Positions 19,208-28,804 of a stretch of DNA of 64,000 nucleotides are shown here, piece by piece (the stretch's first letter is position 1; every line of letters begins with the position of its first letter). This stretch comes from Lolium rigidum (lineage: Eukaryota; Streptophyta; Magnoliopsida; Poales; Poaceae). Location: the NCBI RefSeq assembly GCF_022539505.1, contig NC_061514.1, forward strand, positions 223,805,018 to 223,869,017. Direction: 5' to 3'. The notes below the pieces were generated by a model that was not told the DNA's origin, made no database searches, and saw nothing but the letters and a program-made list of their open reading frames with translations. The translations under genes were made by a program, and so were the position numbers.

Positions 19208-21437
19208 TGAACCAACTCAGCACCTATGTTTGGACCCTCTCTTCTGTCCCGATCGCACCAGGCCCTTAGCCCTTGAACAACGCGAACCAGCGAGCCAGAG
19301 GCAGCTCGAACTAGAGCATGCACGTCCACAACCGTGCGCACACCAACGCCAAACGACCGTTCCAGGTCGAGCCCGCCCGCGCATACGCGCCCCTTCCCTC
19401 TCCCCTGCTGACGCCAGCATGGAGACGTCAGCAGCGCGACGCACGAGGCGACACCGTGACGCCAGCACTTGGTCGAGCACCCTCTGTGCAGTGGACCGCA
19501 CTCCCTCCCGGCCGTTTTCCCGCTCAGTGCCTCGCCTCCGAAATCCTAGCGCGCGAGGAGCTGCTCCCGACCGCCCCGGTTGCCCAATGGCAAGGCCATA
19601 GACCCGTGCACCGCTGCTCTGGTCCGCGCCCACCGTGAGCCCATCCTCGGCTATAAAAGCCGCCCGAGCTCCCCTTCACTTCACCACACCGCTCCAGGAC
19701 GCCCTCCTCCACTCCGCCCTTCTCACTTAGCTCACCGTAGCGCCGCAGCACCCTCCTTCCATGCTGCTCGCTGAAGAACGCCGCGCCGGCATGGTCACCA
19801 CGGCATGCCGTGGTCACCGTGAGGGTTGGCGAGCCAAGCTGAGCTCGCCCCCGACGTCCCTGCCCTCTCTTCTCTTCTCCATGACGATCCCCTACCTCTT
19901 CTGGCCCTAACCACTCCCTTCGTTGCCTTCCAGGTTCGCCGGAACCGCCGCCGCCCTCGCCTTGCCGGGAGGTGCTGCGAGGACGCCGCCACCGGGAGAA
20001 GCCGCTGCCGGGCGAGAGGAAGGCGCCGAGCCCGCGCCAGCACCGCCCCACCTCGCCGCCACCCTGCCCAGCCTTCGCCGTCGTCCGCCGCGTCCCGCAG
20101 GTGAGCCTCCGCCCCGCCCTGCCCTTTTTTTTCTGTACGACAGCGAGCGAGGACGCGAAGAGAAGACGAGGGCCGATCCTCCCGGTCGTGCACGCGTGCA
20201 TGGCCTAGTAGCCACGTTGGCCCATGCACTGGGCCCCGCCATGGGCCCGTCTCCCCTTTTCTTTTCTTTTTTATTTTCCCTCCACCTGGCAAACCACCTG
20301 GGCTGGCCCAATCTTCACCACCCTGCACGGCCCAGTGTCTTCCCGCCCATCTTAAGTACGGAGTATTTGAAAACTTGAAATTGCTGTTATATGGTGACAA
20401 GAACCAGTAACCTTGTTTCGTTAATAACTCGAGATATACAAACCCAAATCTAGTGAAACCAACTGCATTAGATCAAAAATTTCATTATCTTTCCAATGCC
20501 ACTGGTCCCATATTTTTATGATTTTTGTACGATTTTTAGTGTATTAAACATGTTCACTGTATTCTGTCTAGTATTTGTAATTCCTAAAATTGTAGGTTTA
20601 ATATTTTTGGGTAAATCCAATTGGGTTAGTCTTATTTTAGTACTGGCCATCTATGAAAAATATTTCTAGTCTCTGTTCATGCATTTTTGTTTCTGTTAGT
20701 AATATGTGTGTGACACATGAATTGTTGAACACAAAACTTTTATTTATTTTAAAATCTTTGGCCACCCCTTTTTATTTAAAAGTGGCCAGCTTATTTTTAT
20801 TCTTGAAAAACAAAACCTTCTGCAACTTAGGCCAAGTTCTATTATTTTGGTTAAGTATTCAATAGTGTGGTGTAGTGTTTACCTCCTATTTTTGACTAGT
20901 GTTATGTGAGCAAATTAAATTAGGAAAACTAATTTGTACTTTCCAAAAAGGTTTGAAAATAAAATATGAGTGTTTTTTATGCCAAACCAATGCACTTAAC
21001 TTCTTTGGGGTGTTATCTACCCGAGGATATTCAATTTATGCCTTGGTAATAACCAAGGAGGCAGTTGCTCATTTGTGAGGCTCTCATGCCTTTATTAGGT
21101 GAATAAATGGGGATTTTCTAAATTAAAGTTGTTTTATCTTTAAGTCCTTAGTATGTTAGCCCTTGGTTGAGTGGTTAGTTTCTGATTTTTGCATGTTTGC
21201 TTTGTTGGTGCAATGAGTTGATTGTGTTCCTTTTTAATTCCCGGTGGTAGATACGAACATTGTCGGGATTGCAGGAGAGAAGGGATTCGAAGATCTTTGA
21301 AGAAGTCTAGGGACATTTAAGCCAACCAAGGCAAGCCATCTCTTGATCTCTGAATGTTGAATCACATATTGTGGTTACTTTGTTATTATTAATGTCTCTC
21401 GATCTATCTTGTGTGATTTATACTTTTGTTGTCGGAG

Positions 21438-21881
21438 CATGCTTACCGTGAGCATGTTTACTCTCTTTGGCACCTCGCCGACAAACCCCTTTTTGTGAAT
21501 GGTGGTTGTCATCATCATGATCTTGGTGTATCCCTCTAAGTGTGATGGGTATGCCCACTTATCTTGTGTGTGTCGATCTCTTGACACCCTTCTTGCACTC
21601 CTTAGAGGCATGATGGTTAGCATCATTCTCTCTTACTTATGCTATGCATACTTGCTCCCAAGTATGTTGAACCCCTTGTTGATATTATGCATGCTTACCC
21701 TAAGCATGTATGCCCCCTTAACCGCCTATATTATCATCTTCTTAGTGGTATGATGATTAACATCATGACCCTTGTTTAATCATCCTACTTATATTGTCCC
21801 TACGCATGCTTATCCTAAGTATGTATGATCCCCTTGACACCTCATTTATCACCTCCTTAATGGTATGATGGCTAGCATCAT
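21438..21881 (+). repeat. Degenerate tandem repeat with palindromes inside LTR G
   Basis: Units of about 115-140 bp each carry two imperfect palindromes: CATGCTTACC...AAGCATG (21438-21456, 21690-21708, 21805-21823; a diverged one at 21647-21666) and ATGATGnTTAnCATCAT-like (21610-21626, 21750-21766, 21865-21881). Confidence 0.8.
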
Positions 21882-22076
21882 GCCATTGTTGTCTCTTAGT
21901 TCTTACATGAAACTATAGGTTGGGAACCCCTTGGAAAAATACCTTGTTGAAAAGAATTTTTGGAAAACCTTGGGTGAGTTGGACTTACCTGAGTGTGTGT
22001 TTATGAAAGGAAATGATCTTGGAAAAGATGGTTGGAAAGAGAATCTTGTTTATGAAAACTTTGGCGCCTAAGTACT

Positions 22077-23139
22077 TGATGTAGCCCCGCTCACCGACGA
22101 CACTCCATCAAGACCAACTAGTCCCCCAAGTGGACCAATGACACGAGCCCGAGCCAAGGCTCTACATGATGAGGTGAACTCGCTCCTCACTACCCTTGAT
22201 CTTGGTACCCCTTTGGATGGATTACTACCTCATGCCGACGTGCTATGTGTCATTAGGTACAAGCCGCATCAAGACCTCGGGGAGGAGGAGGCGCCAAGAC
22301 CAAGGGAGGGAGAGAAGCAGTTGGACATGAAGATGATCATGGAGCCGAAGCCGACGTCGCTCGAAGCGCTCCAAGGAAGAGACGGACGCTGGCCGGTCCA
22401 GGACCCGGTCGGACCGGACCTACAACCGGACTCCCCGGTCACAGGCCCGGTCGACCGGTCGGAAACCGCGCCAGCCCCCCCGTACCGGACGACGACCGGA
22501 AACCTCGCAGGAATCCGGTTTCCGACCGGTCGGCCGGACGCTCGACCGGACGGCCGGCCACGAGCCCGGTCGGACCGGACCCATGACCGGACAGCCCGGT
22601 CCCGGGCCCGGTCCGACCGGATCCCAAACCGGACTCGACGAGGGTGCCCCACCAAAGCTGCCTTAACTTATCCTCTTGCGTACCTGTTCGCCCTTGCTGG
22701 CCATGTGTGACTATATAAGTAGCTGGAACCCCTCATTAGCTCTTTAGACTTGTTTTGAACTCAAACCCTAACTTTGAGCTTAGTCTCCCTTGGGTATCAT
22801 CCCTCTCGTAATCAAGGCACCTTGGTTGTTGATTTAGATCTTGTTGAAGGAGATTCTAGTACTTGTTACTCTCTCTCCTTCCCCAAGCTCTTCCTCTCCA
22901 ATCCCAATCTCTCTCCGGGGAATTCTACCGCGTGTCTCTTCCACGGAGATTCTATTGGCGTGGTCCATCGAGCCACGGAGGTAAGCATCGGGTGTATCGG
23001 GTTGGTGTGCGTGCGTGAGTCTCGGGGTCCTCGTGTTCATCGCCGTGTTCTTCGTGTTCCTCGCGTTTTCCCATCTCCCCCTTTGGTTTCGACGTCAATC
23101 CGCAAGATCGGGCCACACACGGGGTCTTAGACCTCATCA
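22077..23139 (+). repeat. 5' LTR of C (alpha type, 1063 bp)
   Basis: TGATGTAGCCCCGCTCACC to TTAGACCTCATCA, as in B. TATA box CTATATAAG at 22711. The frame from the start reads DVAPLTDD... to GPMTRARAK (22132-22158). A CCGG-rich block lies at 22390-22635. Confidence 0.93.
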
Positions 23140-23141
23140 TA

Positions 23142-23153
23142 TGGTATCAGAGC
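23142..23153 (+). promoter_or_regulatory. Primer-binding site of C
   Basis: TGGTATCAGAGC, the full initiator tRNA-Met-type plant site, two bases after the LTR end. Confidence 0.95.
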
Positions 23154-25050
23154 AAAGGTTGCCACGAATTTGACCCCCCAATTTCACCATCGCCCAAAAA
23201 TTTTCCAAAAAAAAAATTCCCCAAAAAATAGCTCGAAAATTGATCTCCGGATTTGTTGCGTTTTTTGTGGTTTTGGTCCACGGATCTGATGCCTCTAGTG
23301 TTGATCTACACATTCCCCAATTTTTGTGCTCTAATTCATCCTAAATCGAGAGAAATCGGAGGTTTTTGTTAGCCTTTTCCGTCGGTTCTTCGTGCTGTTC
23401 ATCGTCTACACGAGCAGCTCGAGCAAATCCTGCGGGTCAACGTCGCCGCAAGGCACACCCAGCTCGCCGCTCGCCTTGCCGCTCGCCTGCATCCGCTCAA
23501 GCTCGCGTGCTGCCGGCTGCCCCGCTGCCGCTAGCTCCGTCCGCGCGCGCACGCCAACAGCAGCTCACGCGCCGCAGCAGACCACTCCACGCCCTGCCCC
23601 AATTCCCCATTGCGCGCTGCTCCCCTGGCTCAATTCCACGCGCGTGCGCAGCAATCTTGCTCGACCACCTTCCTTCCGCGCCGCCCGCTCGCGCTGCCCG
23701 CGCCACAGCACGCTCCTCCGGCCGCTGCAGCCCTCCACGGCCGCACGCCAAGCCGCTCCTGCTCGCCTCGGCTGCTCTCGCCCGCGCAAGTCTTGTCCGG
23801 CCGACCGGACGGCACACCGGGCCACCCGGTTGAAAACAGCTCGGACCGGAGCGAAACCGGGCGGCAACCGGATGGTCCGGCCAGGAATCCGGTTGACCGG
23901 ATCCTGGACCAGTTTCGTCCAATTTTGACTCCACTTTTTGCCCCAAATTTTGACAACTTTCCGGAGCCCGTTTGATCCCAAAGTTTTACAGCCATCTCAC
24001 AATATCGTGACTCTAATTTTGACACCTTTTCCGAAATTTTTGGAGCCCAACTTTCGACCGCTCGTTTTGACCCAACTTTTCGGGCATTGACTTAATTTGC
24101 TCGGTTTCCGATTTGGAGTGCATCGGTTGTCTATTCCGCTTCCGCGCCTACATCAACACCGCGACGACACCGTTGGCACCCCGGATTCCGGCGCAACGTC
24201 GCCACCATCATCGACACCACTTCGCCATCGCAAGTTCGTGTGCTTGACACCGCCTAACGTCAATAGGTATAACTTGCCTCCCCTACCCCTTGTAGCCTTT
24301 TCTTCCTTTGCGTACCTATCCCATTGAGAGTGGCTTTCCGAGCGTTGCGAAGCATTGCACAAGTGTCACGACCGTGAGAGGGTGTGTGTGCGTTGTGTTG
24401 AGCAAAGCTCCGAAGCAAGCTCGGTGAGAAAGATACACAAAAGAAGAAAAAGTGTGACATATACATAGAGAAAAAGAAAGCTTCTAAGCATAGAAAAAAA
24501 GTGAAAAAAAGAGAAAAATAAAAAGAAATAGAAAAAGAGTGTGTGTGCCACCGACACAAAGGAGTGCAAAGCTTGTGAGCACTAAGAGAGATAAGAGAAG
24601 AGTGGCATTTGTGCAAATCTTGTTGCTTCTCTCATATGCAACCGAGCTACCGTCTCTCTTGTGTTGGCGTGACACCGAGCATATAGTCTTCGCTAGGACC
24701 ATCTTTGTTACTTGCTCACTTCCTTGTTCGCGCTAACCCCATTGTTCTTCTTGTGTGTGTTTCCGTGTTTCCTTACATAGATCACCACTCTTGACATTTG
24801 ACTTTGGATCTTACCCACATTTGACAATAGACTTTTCCGTTGATCTTTTTCGTTTGCTATCCACCCCTTACCCACCACATATAGAGTTCTTAGCCTTTTG
24901 CGTGTGCTTTGAGTGTGTGTGTGAGTAACCCCGATACATTTCGACTTTGCTCTTGACTTGAACCATTTTTCCGATACTTTCTTGATAGGTGAGATACTTG
25001 TGTAGCTTTCCTTCCACCACATACACATACACCTTCCTAGTGAGATATAC
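23154..25050 (+). other. Leader of element C
   Basis: Non-coding. A T-rich then very GC-rich part (23400-23920) with CCGG motifs is followed by a purine-rich run (about 24422-24540, A/G with few pyrimidines) and a stretch homologous to the B leader up to the ORF start. The arginine-rich ORFs in the GC-rich part are composition artefacts. Confidence 0.75.
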
Positions 25051-26739
25051 ATGATGACCCCACTAGAGCAAGCCGAGATGAGAGCATACTTCGCCGAGCT
25101 AGATGCTCGAGAAGCCAAAATGACACCCCAAGAAAAAGCCGAGTGCAACGCATACTTCAAACACCTTGAGAGCAAGAGTGATACACCCCATGAGTCGAGT
25201 GAGGATGTTTCGATTTCTAACAACTTAACCTCTACTCCTCTTGTGTTGTCTTCCTCTTTGCTAGGTTGCTCGGACATCGACGACGCCATTGCCATGGAGA
25301 TGAGGGACTCCACTATATGTGAGATGAGCGACTCCACTATATGTGAGATGAGCGATTCCACCATATGTGAGGTTGAGTGCCTCCACTTCGAGAGCATGAG
25401 CGATACACCAAGTGAGATGAGAGCGGTAGTTGATAGGTCATGTGAGGCCATTTCGAATTCTAACAACTTACCCTCTACCTCTAGTGTGTTTCCTTGTGTC
25501 TCATTAGGTTCCATGGATGACGAAACGCCGATCATGGAGAAGATGTACATGGTGCATGAAGATGATTATATCACACCATGCTTACTTGAAGATGAACATG
25601 GAGGCCACATCGAGCCTACCTCTTCCACAACACCTACCTCATATGAGCGGGACTACAAAGGTACCTATATGGGTGTTGATGATGCCATGATCCCACTAGT
25701 GGACATGACGATTTGTGAGTGCTTGCATGAGTTGGATGATCCTATTGCTATGTCATATGCTTCTTTCACTTTCCCTTGTGATACTTGTGCCATTGTTGAT
25801 CATGTGGAAGTAGTTGCTTGTGACACTTTGACCATGCCATGCTATGAGTGTTTCGATTTCTATCCTATTGCTTGCAATATGTCGAACAATTTCTCTTACC
25901 CATGTATTGCTTGCAATGTTGATAATGATGCTTGTGTTGTGACAACCTTGCCGAACAATTGCTCTTTCCCTAGGTTTGTCGACAACAATGACCAAATGTT
26001 GAACATGTTTTGTGCTACATGCTTGCAATATTCTCCCATTAATGCAACCAAAATGTTGAATACTTTCTCTTTCCAATGCTTGGTTTGTAATGATGTTCAT
26101 ATGCTTGTGAATGAGATTGCCCCCATAGCTCTCTCACCTTTTGGAGACTTTGCACCTATCCATGTTGAGCATGTTCCTAAGTTTTCCCCGCATATTCACC
26201 ATGTGTACTATAATATCTTGCTTACCGCTAATGGTGATGTGCAAAAGAAATGGCGCATCATGATGGATGATGTGTTCATATACCATGCACACACATTGTT
26301 CTTGTTGTCTAACATGTGTGTAGGTACCCACACTCCAATGTCAACCTCGATTGAGCACGAGTTGACAAAAAGAGCTCTTGAGAGCATGATACACGTGAGC
26401 TCCAATGAGTGGTTTTGCCCGCACACTTCCACTACACAAGACCTCTCAATGAGAGCACACCGACACTTTGATAAGGTGACCTCCTTCTACTTGCGCCCTC
26501 TTCCTAAATCCATTGAACTTTGGCTACGCTTTGATTGCTCCTTTGCTTTTCTTGTGCTATTCATAGGGCTCTTGACAAGTGAAGGGACATTCAAGCGTTG
26601 GTGTCATCTACCTCCTCTACACGTTCACGAAGACTCATCGTCGAGGACGACTCTTTTTCAAGTGGGGGGAGATGATACGGGCGACCTTCGGTCTCCACCG
26701 CATCATGTGCGTCAACGCCGACACGTCACGCAAAGGTGA
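25051..26739 (+). CDS. CxxC-rich protein of element C (562 aa, function unknown)
   Basis: Uninterrupted frame from MMTPLEQAEMRAYFAELDAR. I see no gag core, knuckle, protease or RT. A 24-bp repeat gives three copies of MSDSTICE (about 25306-25375). Between about residues 230 and 360 are five CxxC pairs (CDTC, CYEC, CIAC, CATC, CLVC), most after F-x-x-P or similar, which suggests repeated metal-binding knuckles. Further on, MDDVFIYHAHTLFLL matches DDIYIYHAYTLSLL in the tail of the A1 gag protein, and the end SSRTTLFQVGGDD matches SRTTSIQVGEDD there. So this is the same tail without a capsid domain. The frame crosses the polypurine tract and ends in the 3' LTR. The ATG at 25051 follows a leader that in B leads to the gag start. 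Confidence 0.75.
   Translation: MMTPLEQAEMRAYFAELDAREAKMTPQEKAECNAYFKHLESKSDTPHESSEDVSISNNLTSTPLVLSSSLLGCSDIDDAIAMEMRDSTICEMSDSTICEMSDSTICEVECLHFESMSDTPSEMRAVVDRSCEAISNSNNLPSTSSVFPCVSLGSMDDETPIMEKMYMVHEDDYITPCLLEDEHGGHIEPTSSTTPTSYERDYKGTYMGVDDAMIPLVDMTICECLHELDDPIAMSYASFTFPCDTCAIVDHVEVVACDTLTMPCYECFDFYPIACNMSNNFSYPCIACNVDNDACVVTTLPNNCSFPRFVDNNDQMLNMFCATCLQYSPINATKMLNTFSFQCLVCNDVHMLVNEIAPIALSPFGDFAPIHVEHVPKFSPHIHHVYYNILLTANGDVQKKWRIMMDDVFIYHAHTLFLLSNMCVGTHTPMSTSIEHELTKRALESMIHVSSNEWFCPHTSTTQDLSMRAHRHFDKVTSFYLRPLPKSIELWLRFDCSFAFLVLFIGLLTSEGTFKRWCHLPPLHVHEDSSSRTTLFQVGGDDTGDLRSPPHHVRQRRHVTQR
26660..26672 (+). promoter_or_regulatory. Polypurine tract of C
   Basis: AAGTGGGGGGAGA immediately before LTR start TGATACGGGC. 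Confidence 0.92.
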
Positions 26740-27540
26740 ATCTTCTCCTTTATGCGTGCCTACAATTGTCTCTCATGAATGGTATGCTACTTCATCCTCC
26801 TTCATATGACCATGATAGGAACACATCGCCAAGTACGGAGGAAGTGGACGACACCATGGAGGCTCGAGGACTCAAGGCCTCGAGGTCGCGGAAGCATGGA
26901 AGAGAACGTCGAGGATAAGGAGACGCGCCAGGAAGACCGGCACTGCCGCACCGCCACTACGCCTGAGGACGACGGCACTGCCGCTCTACCTGCGCCGGCT
27001 CTATCGCCCTACATGTGCTGGCCCTGACGCCCCACTGCAAAGAGCATCAAATCTGAACCCTTTATCCCTTTGTATGCCTAAACTACCCTTCCTTTGGTGG
27101 CTCCCTATATATAGGCTCCCACCTCCCCCTTCATTAGGTTAGGAATGAACTTGAGAGAATTAGGCTCATGCCTCCACCATCCCTTTGGGATTAGGGTAAC
27201 CCCCTCCTTAGATTATCCAAATCTATTGTACAAGGCACTCCTTATATGATTAGTCTCTCACACTTGTGATTCTACCACCGGTCTCTCACTCGTGTGATTC
27301 CACCGATCGTATACCGATCTTCCTCTCGGGGATTCTACCGTGTGTCTTTCTCTTGAGAGATTCTATCGGGATAGTGTTTCGGGCTATCGGGAGTAAACCG
27401 GAATTGTATCGGGTTGTGTCGCGTGTGTTTGCGTGTGTTCATCGTGTTCATCGCCATGTTCTTCGTGTTCTTCCTCTCCCCCGCCTTTCCCTTGGTCAAT
27501 TCGTGAGATCGGGCAACCCACGTCGCCTTAGGCCGCATCA
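26673..27540 (+). repeat. 3' LTR of C (gamma type, 868 bp)
   Basis: TGATACGGGCGACCTTCGG to GGCCGCATCA. TATATATA at 27106-27113 is a likely promoter. It is followed by GTACT. The only other copy in the window is the 82-bp start at the left edge. Confidence 0.93.
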
Positions 27541-28757
27541 GTACTCACCCGTGACAATTAACCCGCGCAACCACAGCTACTCCAACGTGGGCACGGAGCT
27601 TAGCTTAACGTTTGTTCTTCTTAGCATGAGGCACCGCACAACTATACAAGGGTACGGTTACCCCCGAGTCCGGGTTGTCATTGTTGGGACAATAGTATAA
27701 CGGGAGGCCTTCGGGGCTGACCCGTCCGGAAGACACTATGGGTCTCCTGGCTTGGCGGTGGAGCCACGCTCAAGAGGAGGTGAGCTGCCACGGTGCCGGG
27801 GAGGTACATACTCCATAGGGTAGGACCTCGTGCTAACTCGAATGGCCGAAAGGTTATGTCCGGGTATCCGTCGTGGCATATGTTGTTATGCGGGGACGAT
27901 GCCCACACGATAGGTATCCGGATAGTTGTGGGGAAAGTGTGCAAACTCTGCAGAGTAAAATCTATTCGAATAGCCACGTCCGCGGTCATGGACGGTTGGA
28001 ATGGCTGTTGCTTAGCCTGATGACTTTTGGTTTACAAAATGGTTTGGCAAATGAAAGGAAAGAACTTGTTTTTGAAGTACCGGAAGGGTACGGGAGAGGA
28101 TGTGTCGACCATATGGAGATGGTCGGGAAGGATAAATAAAATTGGGTTACCCCATCCTAGTGTTTTATGTTGTGGAACTCTTTTGAAGTATCTTCTTGAA
28201 CAAAGATATAGAGATGCCATAGTTACCTCTTAGTGTCCCCTTCAACTGTGATGTTGGGATGCTATATCCACAAGAGAAATTGATTCTCTTCCACATATTG
28301 TATCTACAAGAGAAACTATTCTTCCTCTCTTGTCTTCTTTAGTTAGAATTGTTATCACCTTCTTGATGGTTTGCGAGTACAATTCCAATGTACTCACGGC
28401 TTTGTCCCTGGCTATTTACTTGGTCAGACTTGGAGGAATTCAACGGATGAAGAAGGATTGGACGACGTCTATGCGAGCTAGGAACGTTCTCCCAGTCAGT
28501 TGCCTGTAGGGTTATGGCAGATGACTTGGGCTCTGCGTTGTGGAAGTGATTCTGCTACTCTGATGTTTTAGTTAAGCCCTTCGAGGCTATTATGTAAAGA
28601 TTGGTCATGTGACCTTATTGTAATTTTCTTATACCTTTTTGTAATGGATGATGTAATTCTGATATCAGTTCGGTTATGTGTTCACGGCGCACTGATCATG
28701 GGATCGTGAACTGTATACATAACGGGTATTTCGGACAGCTAGTCCGGGGTCCCCACA

Positions 28758-28804
28758 GGGTCCTGGGCCGGTATGACCGGGTGGGCCGGTTGTACCGGGT
28801 CCTG
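28758..28804 (+). other. 47-bp CCGG-rich remnant between giant LTRs G and H
   Basis: GGGTCCTGGGCCGG... to ...ACCGGGTCCTG. It resembles the CCGG minisatellite of the alpha LTRs (9728-9970, 22390-22635) and probably is what is left of an older LTR into which G and H inserted. Confidence 0.5.

Larger units (their letters stand above)
22077..27540 (+). mobile_element. Element C: non-autonomous gypsy-type element with mismatched LTRs
   Basis: Plus orientation, flanked by GTACT on both sides (22072-22076 and 27541-27545). It has a 5' LTR of alpha type (22077-23139), full Met primer site, a leader homologous to that of B, one ORF without gag or pol domains, polypurine tract, and a 3' LTR of gamma type (26673-27540). 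The two LTRs differ in length (1063 versus 868 bp) and start (TGATGTAGCC versus TGATACGGGC), and share only loose similarity in their last 250 bases. Newly inserted LTRs should be identical, so the structure needs an explanation (see findings). Confidence 0.9.
19208..28757 (+). repeat. Giant LTR G (about 4.1 kb kept), split by element C
   Basis: Plus-oriented LTR-like sequence: GC-rich promoter region with TATA box CTATAAAAGC at 19651-19660, GC-rich transcribed start, then a long AT-rich stretch, resuming after C at 27546 and ending GGGGTCCCCACA at 28757. Bases on either side of C join smoothly (GCCTAAGTACT then CACCCGTGAC). The left part is cut at 19208 next to A3. No primer site follows 28757, so this is a solo or 3' LTR. 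The GC-rich ORFs near 19520-20400 are leader sequence, not genes. I cannot name the family. Confidence 0.6.

Noticed and set aside
19524..20400. Several long overlapping ORFs, Arg/Pro/Gly-rich, on both strands
   Set aside because: GC-rich promoter and leader of giant LTR G; frames open on both strands at once, typical of composition bias.
23366..24025. Overlapping GC-rich ORFs on both strands
   Set aside because: Leader of element C; no domain, no homology to the matching B leader at protein level.
22077..27540. Element C as two overlapping separate insertions
   Set aside because: One primer site, one polypurine tract and a shared GTACT fit a single insertion better, though I cannot exclude it fully.
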